A stretch of DNA of 64,000 bases, from positions 2,471,001-2,535,000 of the forward strand of contig NZ_LN614830.1 in the NCBI RefSeq assembly GCF_000953635.1. The letters run 5' to 3'. This stretch comes from Legionella micdadei. GTDB lineage: Bacteria; Pseudomonadota; Gammaproteobacteria; Legionellales; Legionellaceae. This document shows, in pieces, positions 28,535-38,294 of the stretch (position 1 is the first letter of the stretch; every line of letters begins with the position of its first letter). Below the pieces are notes generated by a model, which did no database searches, was not told the origin of the DNA, and saw only the letters and a program-made list of their open reading frames with translations. Both the position numbers and the translations under genes were made by a program.

Positions 28535-30436
28535 TTAATTTGCATAATAACGGCGCATGAGAGTCAATGCCTGCTTTATGCGATCCATTCTTGGTTTTGC
28601 ATCCGGTGTAGGTTCAGCATGAGGATCAGTAATCGTCACATCTCCCGAAACTTGTAAAGTCGTAAGTCGATCATGCTCTACCACTCCCATGTTGATATAG
28701 CTTCCTGCTATCACAAAAGGTAAGCGTCCTTGTTCACGCAACAAATCCTGACCAATGCTATAATCTTGAGTTGGATTCTGGCAATTAAACAAATGGTTAA
28801 CTAATGTTGGTACTATATCATAACTTGTTGTTAAATATTCAATTGTACGGGGAGATTGACCCGGCCAATGGATAAGCAGTGGTACCTGAATTTGTACTCG
28901 GGTAAAATTGCCAGCATGTCCCCAATAATTTTGTTTATTGTCGTTAAACTCTTGGCCATGATCTGCCGTAAAAATAACAATACTATTCTCCAAATAACCT
29001 TGTTGTTCAATAGTATTTAGTAGTTTAGCAACTTCCTCGTCATCAAAATTGACCGCATTAAGATAACGATTATAGAAAGGTTGAGGATCAACTTCATTGG
29101 TTAAATTAATACGGGAGCATTGGTTCGGTGCAGGTTGATAAGGAGCTGAAAAATTTTGCTCACGGCAAAAACCATGCGGTGCATCGTAGAAAAGGTATAG
29201 GAAAAAAGGTGATTTATGATTCTTATCCATCAGAAAATTAATTGCTTTTTGCGTTATATCCCTATCCTTATCGCCAATATTGTCTTTGTGCGACCCATTG
29301 ATATCAAGATTGGCTAATCCGGTAAAAATCGTTTTATCGAAAGGAGGGTTATACAAAACGCTAGACCAAAAGACGTGGGTTGAGTACCCGTATTTAATCA
29401 ATAATTCAGTCAGGATAGCGGGAACTTTTTGCTCTAAAGCAGCGGTCCAATAACTACTTGGTATGGAATAAAAAATCGAAAATAATCCTGGTTGCGTTGA
29501 ATTACCGCCGCTTAAATGATTTTGAAATTGCCAACTTTTCTTAGCAAACCTCTCAACATTAGGCATATATCCTTTTTGCAGATTATCAAAACGAAGCGAA
29601 TCGACCATGATCAAGATAATATTATAAGAATTAATCGGTTTATCACATCGCATTGGATGGAGAGGATAATTTAACTTGTCAGTAGAAAAAATAGGTTGAG
29701 CAAAATTACTTTCGCTAAAGCGGGTTAAAATCAATTTTGCATTTTTTGCAGGGATCAAAGTGCTAATTATTTGATTATATAGGGGTAAATTCGGGATTTG
29801 CTGGGTAAAAAGATTATTGTTATTTGTAATCGACAGTGTCAAAGTAAAATAACACACTAGAAAACAACCAGACCAAGCCAGCGAAATGGGTTTACCAATT
29901 TTAAGCCGCTCAGCTAGCACAATTTTTTTCCAAACTACCCAAGCAATAAAAATTTCAAATATAAAAACTGTAAAAATCAGTACAGCACAATAAGTTAATT
30001 CTTGTGCCGAAAAATCAAACACTTCGTTCCACTGGGTATGAAAAATCAATGACAATATCAAAAAATTAAGATGAAATTTAAACATCAAATAAATGCGAAC
30101 ATCCGCAATCAATAGCACGATACACACTGTGGCTAGGACAACGCTTAAAGACCAAACCAACTTCTTGTTGGGCAAAAAATAAGCTATTAGTAACAAGAAT
30201 CCTGCTGGGATAAATGCGAGCAGCATCATGTAACTTAAATAATTAAGTATTGCAAAAAGAACGATGATCACTTTCCCTGTCATCGTACTGAAATCAGCTG
30301 CTGTGTTGGCAAATAACGTTTTAGACAGGAAAATCGCTTTCAAAAATTCAAAACCTAATAGCCAAAATAGAATTGTATTAGCAAGAAAGAACCAAACGAT
30401 AAAACGAGCAAGCGCCTCTCTTTTATTCAAATTCAT
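28535..30436 (-). CDS. YejM/PbgA-like membrane sulfatase-fold protein, copy 2
   Basis: A 633-residue protein with the same layout as copy 1: about five membrane segments, then a periplasmic domain with NIILIMVDSLRFD, FTADHGQEF and YWGHAGNF. The periplasmic domains of the two copies are nearly identical over long stretches, while the membrane parts and the loops near TGLANLDINGSHKD differ more. It is first in order of transcription. In L. pneumophila and many Gammaproteobacteria one such gene is usual; a tandem pair points to local duplication. Confidence 0.85.
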   Translation of the reverse strand: MNLNKREALARFIVWFFLANTILFWLLGFEFLKAIFLSKTLFANTAADFSTMTGKVIIVLFAILNYLSYMMLLAFIPAGFLLLIAYFLPNKKLVWSLSVVLATVCIVLLIADVRIYLMFKFHLNFLILSLIFHTQWNEVFDFSAQELTYCAVLIFTVFIFEIFIAWVVWKKIVLAERLKIGKPISLAWSGCFLVCYFTLTLSITNNNNLFTQQIPNLPLYNQIISTLIPAKNAKLILTRFSESNFAQPIFSTDKLNYPLHPMRCDKPINSYNIILIMVDSLRFDNLQKGYMPNVERFAKKSWQFQNHLSGGNSTQPGLFSIFYSIPSSYWTAALEQKVPAILTELLIKYGYSTHVFWSSVLYNPPFDKTIFTGLANLDINGSHKDNIGDKDRDITQKAINFLMDKNHKSPFFLYLFYDAPHGFCREQNFSAPYQPAPNQCSRINLTNEVDPQPFYNRYLNAVNFDDEEVAKLLNTIEQQGYLENSIVIFTADHGQEFNDNKQNYWGHAGNFTRVQIQVPLLIHWPGQSPRTIEYLTTSYDIVPTLVNHLFNCQNPTQDYSIGQDLLREQGRLPFVIAGSYINMGVVEHDRLTTLQVSGDVTITDPHAEPTPDAKPRMDRIKQALTLMRRYYAN

Positions 30437-30600
30437 CTATAAGCCCATTTTTAACATTCCAAAAATAATAAGTGATCTTTCAAAATAAGCCAAAGCATTT
30501 ATCCCGCCGCAAATGCTTCTCCGAAGTTAATACCAACTTAATAATTTTGGTTTAATATATATACATATTATATAAAATATAAACTCCATTAGGGGGAACT

Positions 30601-33327
30601 ATGCATCCTCAAACTAAAAAGAAATTGATTGCTTTTTATCTAAAGCACAAATTTGGTGAAATCTATCAAGAGTCCTGGTTAGATAATATAGCAAACTATG
30701 GTTCCCTCGATGAGGCAATTGAGCGGATGGACGATTGGGGACCTAATTTTTTGAAAGTAGCTGAACTTGAACCAACACATCCGAATTTTAGCACTTTTGC
30801 TGCCATATTGGATGGCGCTCTCCAATTTTCAAACACTATCCCTCCTGTCTGCACGGGCTATGATGAAGAAAAATTAGATCAACGTATGGATTTGGCAGAT
30901 GAATTGAAAGGTCTTCCCAACACGGATTACACGCGAAGGGTAGCTCAACATCTTCCAGCAAATCATGATGAAGAATTCGAATATTTAAAAGAAGAGGCGG
31001 TTAGAAAGTTATTATCTATTGCAAAACAGACAATGCCTCATCTCAAATTAGATACTTACAAAGATTTGAGAATCGCTATTGAGAATCACGAAAAATTATT
31101 AAGTAAGAATAAAGGAAATCAGCAGTTAATTTCCGAATTAAACCTATTAAACGATCTCAACAAAATAGCCCGATTAGAAATCTTTGAGATTCCTAAGCAA
31201 GACGGCTCCCCTGCTTATTTTTGTACTCTCCCCGAAAAGGCTGGCGGAGTAACAGAAAAAATATCCCTGATTGGTTTAGATGAAGTAAAACAAAAATTGA
31301 GAAACATTCAGCAAGAAGAGGAAATGGGTTTCTCAGAATATACTGATAACCGAAACAACTTTACCTTGTCTACGAAAGCAATTCTTAAACTACCTAAACA
31401 TGAGAAAACCACTGAAGTCCAACGAGAAGCCATTGCATTGAATATTTCAAGAATATTAGGCTTTACCACGACAAACTCTAATATGGTCCAATTTCAAGGA
31501 AAAGCAGCATTGTTCGTCCCTTTCGATCAGATACAACTGCTCAGTGAATTTGCTAGAGGTACCGAAGAAACCGTCGTTCTCCCAAGTGGATTCTCGTTGG
31601 AAGCACTCAAAAAAATTGGTGACAAGTACCAGCATTACGCCAGCATTATACCTGTAGGAAATGAACTAAATAGCGATAAATTCATTGAAGACTTAGGCAA
31701 GATTGAAGCATTCAGTTACCTATGCAATGACCCTGATTTTATAGGAATGATGGCGGGGCAAAACAAAGGCATAAAAGACGGCCAATCGCTTTATGTGTTT
31801 GATCAGGTAACCATGGAGAAAGACAGGTTGGAAATCGACACTCGCTTTAGCCTGGTACCCGTCGGGTTCGGTAGACATACTCGGCATTATAAGGGAAGGA
31901 ATAGAACGTTAGTGGACGATTCCTCTTTTGATAGCAAGGTAGAGAGCTTTGCTCATTTATTTAAAAGTCAACCCAAAATTAATTTCATGCTTGATGAGGT
32001 TATCTCTGCCCATCAAACTAAAATAAGACAAATTGAAAATGCAATTGCAGGCCTTAAATCACAAAGAGTAAAAGGCGAAGAACTCGAGACATTAAAAAAA
32101 GAATTGACCGAACTAAAAACGCTAGAAAAAGATGCCATTAAGATAAAAACAGCACTTAACCGACGATTAGACTCCACATTTAAAAATTTCCCCCCACTTA
32201 ATGGCCATGCAATTACCCCAACTGTTTTTTTGGCTAACAAAAACCTCATAAAATCAAGTTTATTATTAGAAAAATTGGTTAATAATCCTGTTTTATTTTC
32301 CGATGATGGTAGACCTTACCGCAATCCATGGACCTATCGTAACACGAACAACATTTTATCGATTCGTGAAAATGCGGGAATGGTTAGCCTTACCTTTGCT
32401 AATTTTGATGCTGAGCAATTGATTTACATTTTAGGAAAAAATGGAGTCGATTTGCATAGTTGCAAAAAATCTAAGAATACCCTTCATATTCCTGCTACCG
32501 AATTAGCAAAACTTACCGAAACAAGCTTGTTTCCGGCTCTCCGTGCATTTAATCAAAAGGAAGATTATACCAATATCGAAGATTTGCGCCGAATTGCAAA
32601 AGGTTATCCTGAAGGTTTACAAGACCTCGCGATTTCCAGAATTGAACATTATAAATTCGAAGTCATGAGTAAAGTTGATCCTGTAGAGAAAGCTAAGGCA
32701 ATGAAATCAGCGCTGGATGCCATTCAACGCTATTGCGTTCAAGAAACCAATAAAGGATTTTTAAAACACGTTGAACTTAATCTGCAAATGGATATCCAAA
32801 AGCAATTAAGACAAATCATTCACGATTTTCACGCTGATGATGAACTTGAAGCCAAAGTAGCCGAAGCGTTTGATGCGGCGGTAAAATTAGATAGACTTGA
32901 TGATTTTAACCGCGTGTTGATTACGTTCGCAATAAGTCCCGAAGGAAACAAGAAAAATTTGATGACTTATCTAAACAAGTGTATTGATCACGGCCTCAAG
33001 GCAACAAACTACAATCTTGCCAAACAGGAAAGTGAGCAAATGCAACAAGAATCCGTTGACCCGCTTAAAATTAAAGCCAAAAAACCAATGGAAAGTCCAG
33101 TAAAAATGCTCGACCTCATGGGAGCTAGCTCTTCAGGTGTGGGAGCGCATAAAAAAGAAGAACCCCATTTGGAATTTGACGAGCGACTTGATGAAGAAGA
33201 CGCCAATCTTGATATTAAAGATTTGCATGACTTAACTCAAACACAACCTCCCGATACCCAAATAGACACCAAGCTTGATAACGATAAACCTACCGACGGA
33301 ATTCCTATTCAGACAGCTTTTAAATAA
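30601..33327 (+). CDS. Large effector candidate with kinase-like core
   Basis: A 908-residue soluble protein. The central part (about residues 250-405) has a kinase-like order: a strand with ILKLPK (K263 or K266), a helix with VQREAIAL (E276), a hinge ALFVPFDQ, a loop DPDFIGMMAGQNKG (N388) and a strand ending YVFD (D401). This resembles the catalytic-loop Asn and metal Asp of HipA-type and other atypical kinases, but no clear catalytic Asp pattern is complete. A coiled coil spans about 475-525. The C-terminus is rich in Glu and Asp with a final short polar stretch, which suits a Dot/Icm signal. AGGGGG lies before the ATG. The exact family is unknown. Confidence 0.7.
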   Translation: MHPQTKKKLIAFYLKHKFGEIYQESWLDNIANYGSLDEAIERMDDWGPNFLKVAELEPTHPNFSTFAAILDGALQFSNTIPPVCTGYDEEKLDQRMDLADELKGLPNTDYTRRVAQHLPANHDEEFEYLKEEAVRKLLSIAKQTMPHLKLDTYKDLRIAIENHEKLLSKNKGNQQLISELNLLNDLNKIARLEIFEIPKQDGSPAYFCTLPEKAGGVTEKISLIGLDEVKQKLRNIQQEEEMGFSEYTDNRNNFTLSTKAILKLPKHEKTTEVQREAIALNISRILGFTTTNSNMVQFQGKAALFVPFDQIQLLSEFARGTEETVVLPSGFSLEALKKIGDKYQHYASIIPVGNELNSDKFIEDLGKIEAFSYLCNDPDFIGMMAGQNKGIKDGQSLYVFDQVTMEKDRLEIDTRFSLVPVGFGRHTRHYKGRNRTLVDDSSFDSKVESFAHLFKSQPKINFMLDEVISAHQTKIRQIENAIAGLKSQRVKGEELETLKKELTELKTLEKDAIKIKTALNRRLDSTFKNFPPLNGHAITPTVFLANKNLIKSSLLLEKLVNNPVLFSDDGRPYRNPWTYRNTNNILSIRENAGMVSLTFANFDAEQLIYILGKNGVDLHSCKKSKNTLHIPATELAKLTETSLFPALRAFNQKEDYTNIEDLRRIAKGYPEGLQDLAISRIEHYKFEVMSKVDPVEKAKAMKSALDAIQRYCVQETNKGFLKHVELNLQMDIQKQLRQIIHDFHADDELEAKVAEAFDAAVKLDRLDDFNRVLITFAISPEGNKKNLMTYLNKCIDHGLKATNYNLAKQESEQMQQESVDPLKIKAKKPMESPVKMLDLMGASSSGVGAHKKEEPHLEFDERLDEEDANLDIKDLHDLTQTQPPDTQIDTKLDNDKPTDGIPIQTAFK

Positions 33328-33333
33328 ATTTTA

Positions 33334-33362
33334 GCTGAGGGTTGAATGCCAAGACCCTCAGC
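33334..33362 (+). terminator. Hairpin after the kinase-like gene
   Basis: A perfect nine-base stem GCTGAGGGT / ACCCTCAGC with an eleven-base loop begins seven bases after the stop. No U run follows, so it may stabilise the mRNA end rather than terminate. Confidence 0.5.
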
Positions 33363-33452
33363 CTATCTCCCTATTTGAATTTTATTTGATGCAATTTGAT
33401 CATAATTTGATTAAAATAATAGCTCTTCACCATCTCATTAGGGAAAATTATT

Positions 33453-35255
33453 GTGAACAATCTTCTGCTCGAGCTTCACTTAAAAAATTTTAGTGACGAT
33501 CCAACTCAAGAAAATTTCACAAGAGTATTGTCAATCATTGGCGAATATTCTCTTACACAACTTTCCTTATATTGCCTAAATCCAACCATTAGAAGCCTTT
33601 TGGACTTACCGGCTTTTGCCCCCTTTTGGCAAAATAAATTAGACGCTTTCAGGATAAAAAGCTCACCCGAGTTTAGATTTAAAAAAGCAGAAAATTTAAG
33701 CGAGCTAGAAGTCACCCTCGGCTTTTTTAATTTTATGCAAGCAATGGAAAATCCAGATAAAAGGGAAAACTACTTGAATATTTCTTTGTCATTTCGTTCT
33801 TTTCATGCGCTTAAAAAATCAGTAGCCACGCTTTGCGGATTGATAAAACAAAACCAATTTGACACCGCATTTGAAAAATTACCCCTATTGATAGAAAACG
33901 CCAAATGGCATGGTACCCCGGGTTATTTACTCATCGCTAACTTATACCTGCACTTTGCTACTTATCTAAGATCCGACGCGGTACGTGCTGAGGCAGCCAT
34001 CAAATGTGTCTTTACTTATTTAGAAATGGCAAAGCGAGCGGAACCCCACTCGCAAAGCGCTATTCATAACGCTTACTATGGCAAGGGGCTTGTTGAAAGT
34101 AGCCAATTCAGATTAGCTACGATTGCGGAAATGCAGAAGGCTTGCCGCGGTTTATTATCGCGCTGGGTATCTGAAGAGATGCTCAGCAGCTCTACTAGTA
34201 TTGCAGCAAGGCTCTATTCGCAAAATAAACCGCAACGAAGCACCTCTTCACAAACCGAATTTTCAGAATTTCACAAGGCGATTTTAGCTGACTCACCCGA
34301 GCTCATTCGTGCTCATTTTGATAAACGTCAACTTGAACAAAAAAATGGCTGGGGAGAAACACCTTTACTTTTTGCCGCACGGCACGGAAAAATAAATAGT
34401 GTTCGCTGCTTGTTATCATTAGGCGCAAACCCGCGGGCATCCGTATCCACCAAAGACAATATATTGTCCCCAACAATAGAAGACCAATCTTACGATGCAT
34501 TACAAATTGCCTTATCTCTAGGAAATAAGGGGATCTGCCGAGTATTGCTTGACCATACCGCTGGGGCAAACAGCCAAACCGATGGATTGCATGCGGAGCA
34601 AGATGACACGGATCAACAAGCAAGACTCGAACAGCTCTTTCTCACTCCTGACTGCAAATATTCCCTCGAAAAAATACGCGAACTGTTAGATTTAGGTGCC
34701 AGTCCGAATCTCCTTCTCCCTTCAGGGAAAACAGCTTTATCGCATATGCTGTTGGCTGGCAATATTGCTGGCGTGGAGTTATTGATGAATTACGGAGCCT
34801 CAGTGAATCAACCCGATGCGGGAGGAGAAACGGTTTTATTTTGTCTTCTTGAAACTAACCTAACAAAAAAGACTCGGGAATGCCTAGAGGTTTATTTTCG
34901 ACGATTTGCCCATCTTGGAGCAAATATCAATGCCCAAAATACAAAGGGAGAAACCTTACTTATCAAAGCAGTGAAAAATGACGATATCGAGACGGTCCAC
35001 TTTCTACTCCAGCAAAAAGGAATCGATATCAATCTTGTCGATGATTTTGGCCATGATGCTTCTTTTTATGCATCCAAAAATCCCTGGATTTTTGAACTTA
35101 TTGCAGCAGCTCGTCAACGGAACTCAATGGACCATCAAACTTCAGCGGGTTCGAAGTATCAATCGGGTAAAGCTCCTTTTTTCTTCTCGAAAGAAATCTC
35201 TTCTACGACATCAGGACCAGGACAATCATCCCGCGAAGTACCGATTTTTGGTTAG
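33453..35255 (+). CDS. Ankyrin-repeat protein, effector candidate
   Basis: A 600-residue protein. The N-terminal 70 residues (SLTQLSLYCLNPTIRSLL and FWQNKL) resemble an F-box-like or DUF5630-type leader seen in Legionella effectors. A helical region follows. Ankyrin repeats lie at about residues 298-330 (GETPLLFAARHG), 420-470 (GKTALSHMLLAGN, GGETVLFCLLE) and 494-530 (KGETLLIKAVKND). The GTG start at 33453 follows AGGGAAAA. The last eleven or so residues (SSREVPIFG) are coded by bases resembling the REP-like repeat that also lies just downstream, so the tail may be acquired. The host target is unknown. Confidence 0.78.
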   Translation: MNNLLLELHLKNFSDDPTQENFTRVLSIIGEYSLTQLSLYCLNPTIRSLLDLPAFAPFWQNKLDAFRIKSSPEFRFKKAENLSELEVTLGFFNFMQAMENPDKRENYLNISLSFRSFHALKKSVATLCGLIKQNQFDTAFEKLPLLIENAKWHGTPGYLLIANLYLHFATYLRSDAVRAEAAIKCVFTYLEMAKRAEPHSQSAIHNAYYGKGLVESSQFRLATIAEMQKACRGLLSRWVSEEMLSSSTSIAARLYSQNKPQRSTSSQTEFSEFHKAILADSPELIRAHFDKRQLEQKNGWGETPLLFAARHGKINSVRCLLSLGANPRASVSTKDNILSPTIEDQSYDALQIALSLGNKGICRVLLDHTAGANSQTDGLHAEQDDTDQQARLEQLFLTPDCKYSLEKIRELLDLGASPNLLLPSGKTALSHMLLAGNIAGVELLMNYGASVNQPDAGGETVLFCLLETNLTKKTRECLEVYFRRFAHLGANINAQNTKGETLLIKAVKNDDIETVHFLLQQKGIDINLVDDFGHDASFYASKNPWIFELIAAARQRNSMDHQTSAGSKYQSGKAPFFFSKEISSTTSGPGQSSREVPIFG

Positions 35256-35340
35256 CCTATCAAATAGTTGACCTTCGCACTGGACGAAAAACCACTACCC
35301 CTTAAGAGCCCTTTAGCGTGCCGACTCGGCTCACTACCCA

Positions 35341-35369
35341 TGTCATCCCGAGTATAGCGAGGGATCTCC
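35341..35369 (+). repeat. REP-like unit, left arm
   Basis: Begins TGTCATCCCGAG and ends GAGGGATCTCC. It pairs with 35583-35611, with one mismatch. Related sequences occur at 47464-47493 and 59428-59460. Confidence 0.8.
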
Positions 35370-35582
35370 CTGCAGTGGCACAATCTTTGAAAATAGATAT
35401 AAATCACGTCTTGACCAGATAATGCTTCTTTACACGTAACCATTGTGTTTTCCTTGCCGAACTAACTTTTGTTTGATACAGGTTTTGTTGAGCAGCTGCC
35501 TTTCTGGGCACCGCTATTATGCTTTGCATAACCGTATAATTTTACATGTTTTTCTAATTAATTAGATTAGGTGCTGATTGCC

Positions 35583-35611
35583 GGAGATCCCTCGCTATGC
35601 TCGGGATGACA
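35583..35611 (-). repeat. REP-like unit, right arm
   Basis: Reverse complement of the unit at 35341-35369, differing at one base (GCATAG for GTATAG). Confidence 0.8.
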
Positions 35612-35754
35612 TGGGAATTAAAACCGGGCATGGGTACGCTAACATGCTCTTAAGGATAAGTGGTTTTTCGTCCTGCATTACGATGATTGACATCACTCTG
35701 GGTTAATCAGTAACCTTATCATGATGAATAATACGCACCGCAAAGGAGTTGCTA

Positions 35755-36537
35755 ATGCGTTCCTACATGAAGATTTTTTTACCTATCGCCATTCTTTTAT
35801 TAATTATTTTCAGCAAAGCAATTCAGGCTGATGAGGCTTCTTTTAACACGCTTCAGCCTGGTAAACTCATCGTAGCGACTTATTTTACTAACCCTCCGTT
35901 TGAATTCCTCAAGCATGACAAGCAAGTGGGTTTTGAAGTTGATTTGATTAAAGAAATTGCTAAACGATTAAATTTACAACTTGAATTTAAAAATACACAG
36001 TGGGAAATAATCATCAATGATTTAAGAGCAAACCACTATGATCTTATCATGGGCGCAATTACTATCACCACCGAACGTGAAAAATTAATTTCCTTCTCCA
36101 ACCCCTATATGACAACCACCTTGAGTCTTATTATCAATGCCCAAAAAAAACCTCAGGTCAAATCCCTAAATGATTTAAAAAACCTGATTGTCGGTGTTCA
36201 AGCAGCCACAACCGATTTTGATATTGCCAAACAAATGAAGGAAAAAGGGGCTATCCAAGGAATAAAAATTTACCCTTTTATTGATTTTAATTCAGCAATT
36301 TCTGATCTAGTCGCCGGAAAAATTGGTGCTGTCATGAAAGTCTTTCCAGTCGCTTATTATTATGTCCAGCAGCACCCTGAATTAAAAATTCTGGCTGCAA
36401 TACCTAATGCTCCACAACCGTTGGGTTTTGGCATTAATAAAAAGAATACTGGATTGGTCTTTGCGGTTAATACCGCACAAGCTGCAATGAAAACCGACGG
36501 GACGTATAATAAAATCTATCAAAAATGGTTTGGTTAG
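35755..36537 (+). CDS. Periplasmic amino-acid-binding protein (SBP family 3)
   Basis: A solute-binding protein of about 260 residues for polar amino acid uptake or sensing. A signal peptide (MRSYMKIFLP, hydrophobic core, cleavage near QADEA) is followed by the family-3 start LIVATYFTNPPFEF, GFEVDLIKEIAKRL and MGAITITTEREKLISFSNPY. The ATG at 35755 is chosen because AAAGGAG ends six bases before it; a TTG at 35749 is less likely. No permease or ATPase gene is adjacent, so it is an orphan here or works with components elsewhere. Confidence 0.9.
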   Translation: MRSYMKIFLPIAILLLIIFSKAIQADEASFNTLQPGKLIVATYFTNPPFEFLKHDKQVGFEVDLIKEIAKRLNLQLEFKNTQWEIIINDLRANHYDLIMGAITITTEREKLISFSNPYMTTTLSLIINAQKKPQVKSLNDLKNLIVGVQAATTDFDIAKQMKEKGAIQGIKIYPFIDFNSAISDLVAGKIGAVMKVFPVAYYYVQQHPELKILAAIPNAPQPLGFGINKKNTGLVFAVNTAQAAMKTDGTYNKIYQKWFG

Positions 36538-36642
36538 AAGAAACACTCAGGTTGTGTCCCCGGATCCAGAAATCGCTCTCGATCATTGGACCCGCAGACC
36601 TAAGTATAAGCAAATATAATGCCGCTAAGGCATAACAAACCG

Positions 36643-37083
36643 CTATTGCACTTCGCGGGATGCCTCTAACATCCAACGGGATTTTTCATGTTCTTCGAGC
36701 CTATCGGCAAGTAAATTTGCAGTACCCTCATCATTATTTTTTTGCGCAAAAACAAGCGCCTGATTTAAGTCTTTCACCAAAGTATCATGATCTTGTGCTA
36801 ACTCAGTGACCATTTGGTTGGAATTAAGGCTTGAATCACCATCTTTAATGCGCTTTAAGCTTTCAAATTCCTTAAAAGTGGCTGGTACCTTATGCCCAAT
36901 CGTGCGGATACGCTCAGCGATCAAATCCACGGCTTCAGCTAACTGATGATATTGTTCATCGAACAATTGGTGCAATCCCTTAAATTGCGGACCTCTGACA
37001 TGCCAATGATAATTTTGTGTTTTCAAGTATAAGGCATAGGTATCCGCCATGATGATTGCCAATTTTTTTGCTACCTCGCTCAT
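36643..37083 (-). CDS. dps: Dps family DNA-protection/ferritin-like protein
   Basis: A 146-residue ferritin-like protein that forms a dodecamer, oxidises Fe(II) and protects DNA. Typical residues are YHWHVRGPQFKGLHQLFDEQY near the N-terminus (ferroxidase His and Asp/Glu) and the C-terminal EEHEKSRWMLEA. The start is set at the ATG at 37083, which has AAGGAG six bases upstream; an upstream in-frame ATG would add 13 residues but has no site. Confidence 0.93.
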   Translation of the reverse strand: MSEVAKKLAIIMADTYALYLKTQNYHWHVRGPQFKGLHQLFDEQYHQLAEAVDLIAERIRTIGHKVPATFKEFESLKRIKDGDSSLNSNQMVTELAQDHDTLVKDLNQALVFAQKNNDEGTANLLADRLEEHEKSRWMLEASREVQ

Positions 37084-37309
37084 ATTAAACTCCTTATTAT
37101 TTCTATAATTAACAATAGCCAAAAATAATCTTATTGAAAAATCAATTATTTAAATTGATGTAATTGATTTGACCTATCGTACCTTAAAATTGAAACGGGC
37201 TAAACTTGGATTCATTCCTTTAATAATAGATAGACTGGAAACAAATTTCCCCCCTATTTTCAAAATTTTGTTAGAATCATTTTTTTATCTATCCGATGAT
37301 GAGACGCTA

Positions 37310-38200
37310 ATGGACCAACAGCTACTTACCCTTGATGCAGAGGATCTCTATTCGCTGAGTAAAGACTGCAAAAATCTTGCACTTGCCTCGTTAGAATCAG
37401 GAAAAGTCATTTATCTACCCTCTTGCTCTTTTCCTTTATTGCCCAGTGAAAAGAATAAGATTTTTTCAGATACACTTCTTGATGGTAAGCATAAAAATGT
37501 CAGCTTTGATTACCGTACCAAGCGATTAGGTGGTTTTCATTTAAAAAATGATAATGGCAACTTAGCCGAACTACTAACAATTTTCATGTCTCGTTATGCT
37601 GAATTTGCTAAGCAACTTATAGATTTGGTCTTGCCGCATTATCAAGATAGTTTACATTGGGGTAGAACCAGTTATCGGCCTGCAGAAATAAAAGGACGGG
37701 CAAGCTCAAAGCGGAAAGATGATACTCGTCTACATGTCGACTCTTTCCCGGCCACGCCTGTGAATGGAAAACGAATATTACGTGTTTTTTCTAATATCAA
37801 CCCTTTTAATGAACCTAGAATTTGGCATTTAGGCGAACCTTTTCCCCAGGTGCTTAAACGTTTCGCAGCGGATATCCCAAACTATAGCCGTACCCGAGCA
37901 AAATTGTTGCATATGATTAAAGCAACAAAAACATTGCGTTCCGCCTATGATCATTATCAGCTTAACTTACATGACAACATGAAGCTTTGTGATGAATATC
38001 AACAAACAGTGAGAAAGCAACGAATTGATTTTCCAGCACAAAGCACATGGATCGTGTTCACTGATCAGGTATCCCACGCGGCGTTGGGTGGGCAATTTTT
38101 GCTAGAACAAACCTTTTATTTGCCAACCGAAGCCATGGCTAACCCAGAGTTGTCCCCTCTTAAGCAGTGGGAACAAGAGAAAGCTATGGCTTGTGTTTGA
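37310..38200 (+). CDS. kdoO: Kdo hydroxylase (Fe(II)/2-oxoglutarate type)
   Basis: A protein of about 296 residues of the family that hydroxylates Kdo in the lipopolysaccharide core. The iron site HxD (H142 and D144 in RLHVDSFP) and the distal His (H256 in QVSHAALGG) are visible, as is the family motif WGRTSYRPAEIKGR. I prefer the ATG at 37310 because it gives the usual family length; an upstream TTG at 37169 would add 47 residues of unlikely sequence. No ribosome binding site is clear. Dps is divergent upstream. Confidence 0.85.
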   Translation: MDQQLLTLDAEDLYSLSKDCKNLALASLESGKVIYLPSCSFPLLPSEKNKIFSDTLLDGKHKNVSFDYRTKRLGGFHLKNDNGNLAELLTIFMSRYAEFAKQLIDLVLPHYQDSLHWGRTSYRPAEIKGRASSKRKDDTRLHVDSFPATPVNGKRILRVFSNINPFNEPRIWHLGEPFPQVLKRFAADIPNYSRTRAKLLHMIKATKTLRSAYDHYQLNLHDNMKLCDEYQQTVRKQRIDFPAQSTWIVFTDQVSHAALGGQFLLEQTFYLPTEAMANPELSPLKQWEQEKAMACV

Positions 38201-38294
38201 ACCTGAAGTGGATTAATGAATACTAAAGGTAAGATTCTCTGTGCTTGAGAAGTTGCGGATTAATTTGCTCCTACAGCGCCTTCTTGCGATGGGA

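Larger units (their letters stand above)
35282..35673. mobile_element. MITE-like element with about 90-bp terminal inverted repeats
   Basis: The outer ends GGACGAAAAACCACT and its complement at 35660-35673 are perfect. The inverted similarity continues through CTTAAGAGC and TTAGCGT to the inner 29-base REP-like arms at 35341-35369 and 35583-35611, giving imperfect arms of about 88 and 91 bases around a core of about 213 bases with no gene. I could not find a clear target duplication. It fills the gap between the ankyrin gene and the binding-protein gene. It may be a MITE or two REP units in opposite order. Confidence 0.7.

Noticed and set aside
30537-30560. PmrA-like direct repeat upstream of the 30601 gene
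   Set aside because: CTTAAT and TTTAAT are 14 bases apart, while the PmrA box needs an 11-base period.
35252-35443. 63-codon minus-strand frame
   Set aside because: Lies within the inverted-repeat element and overlaps the ankyrin stop codon; no gene signals.
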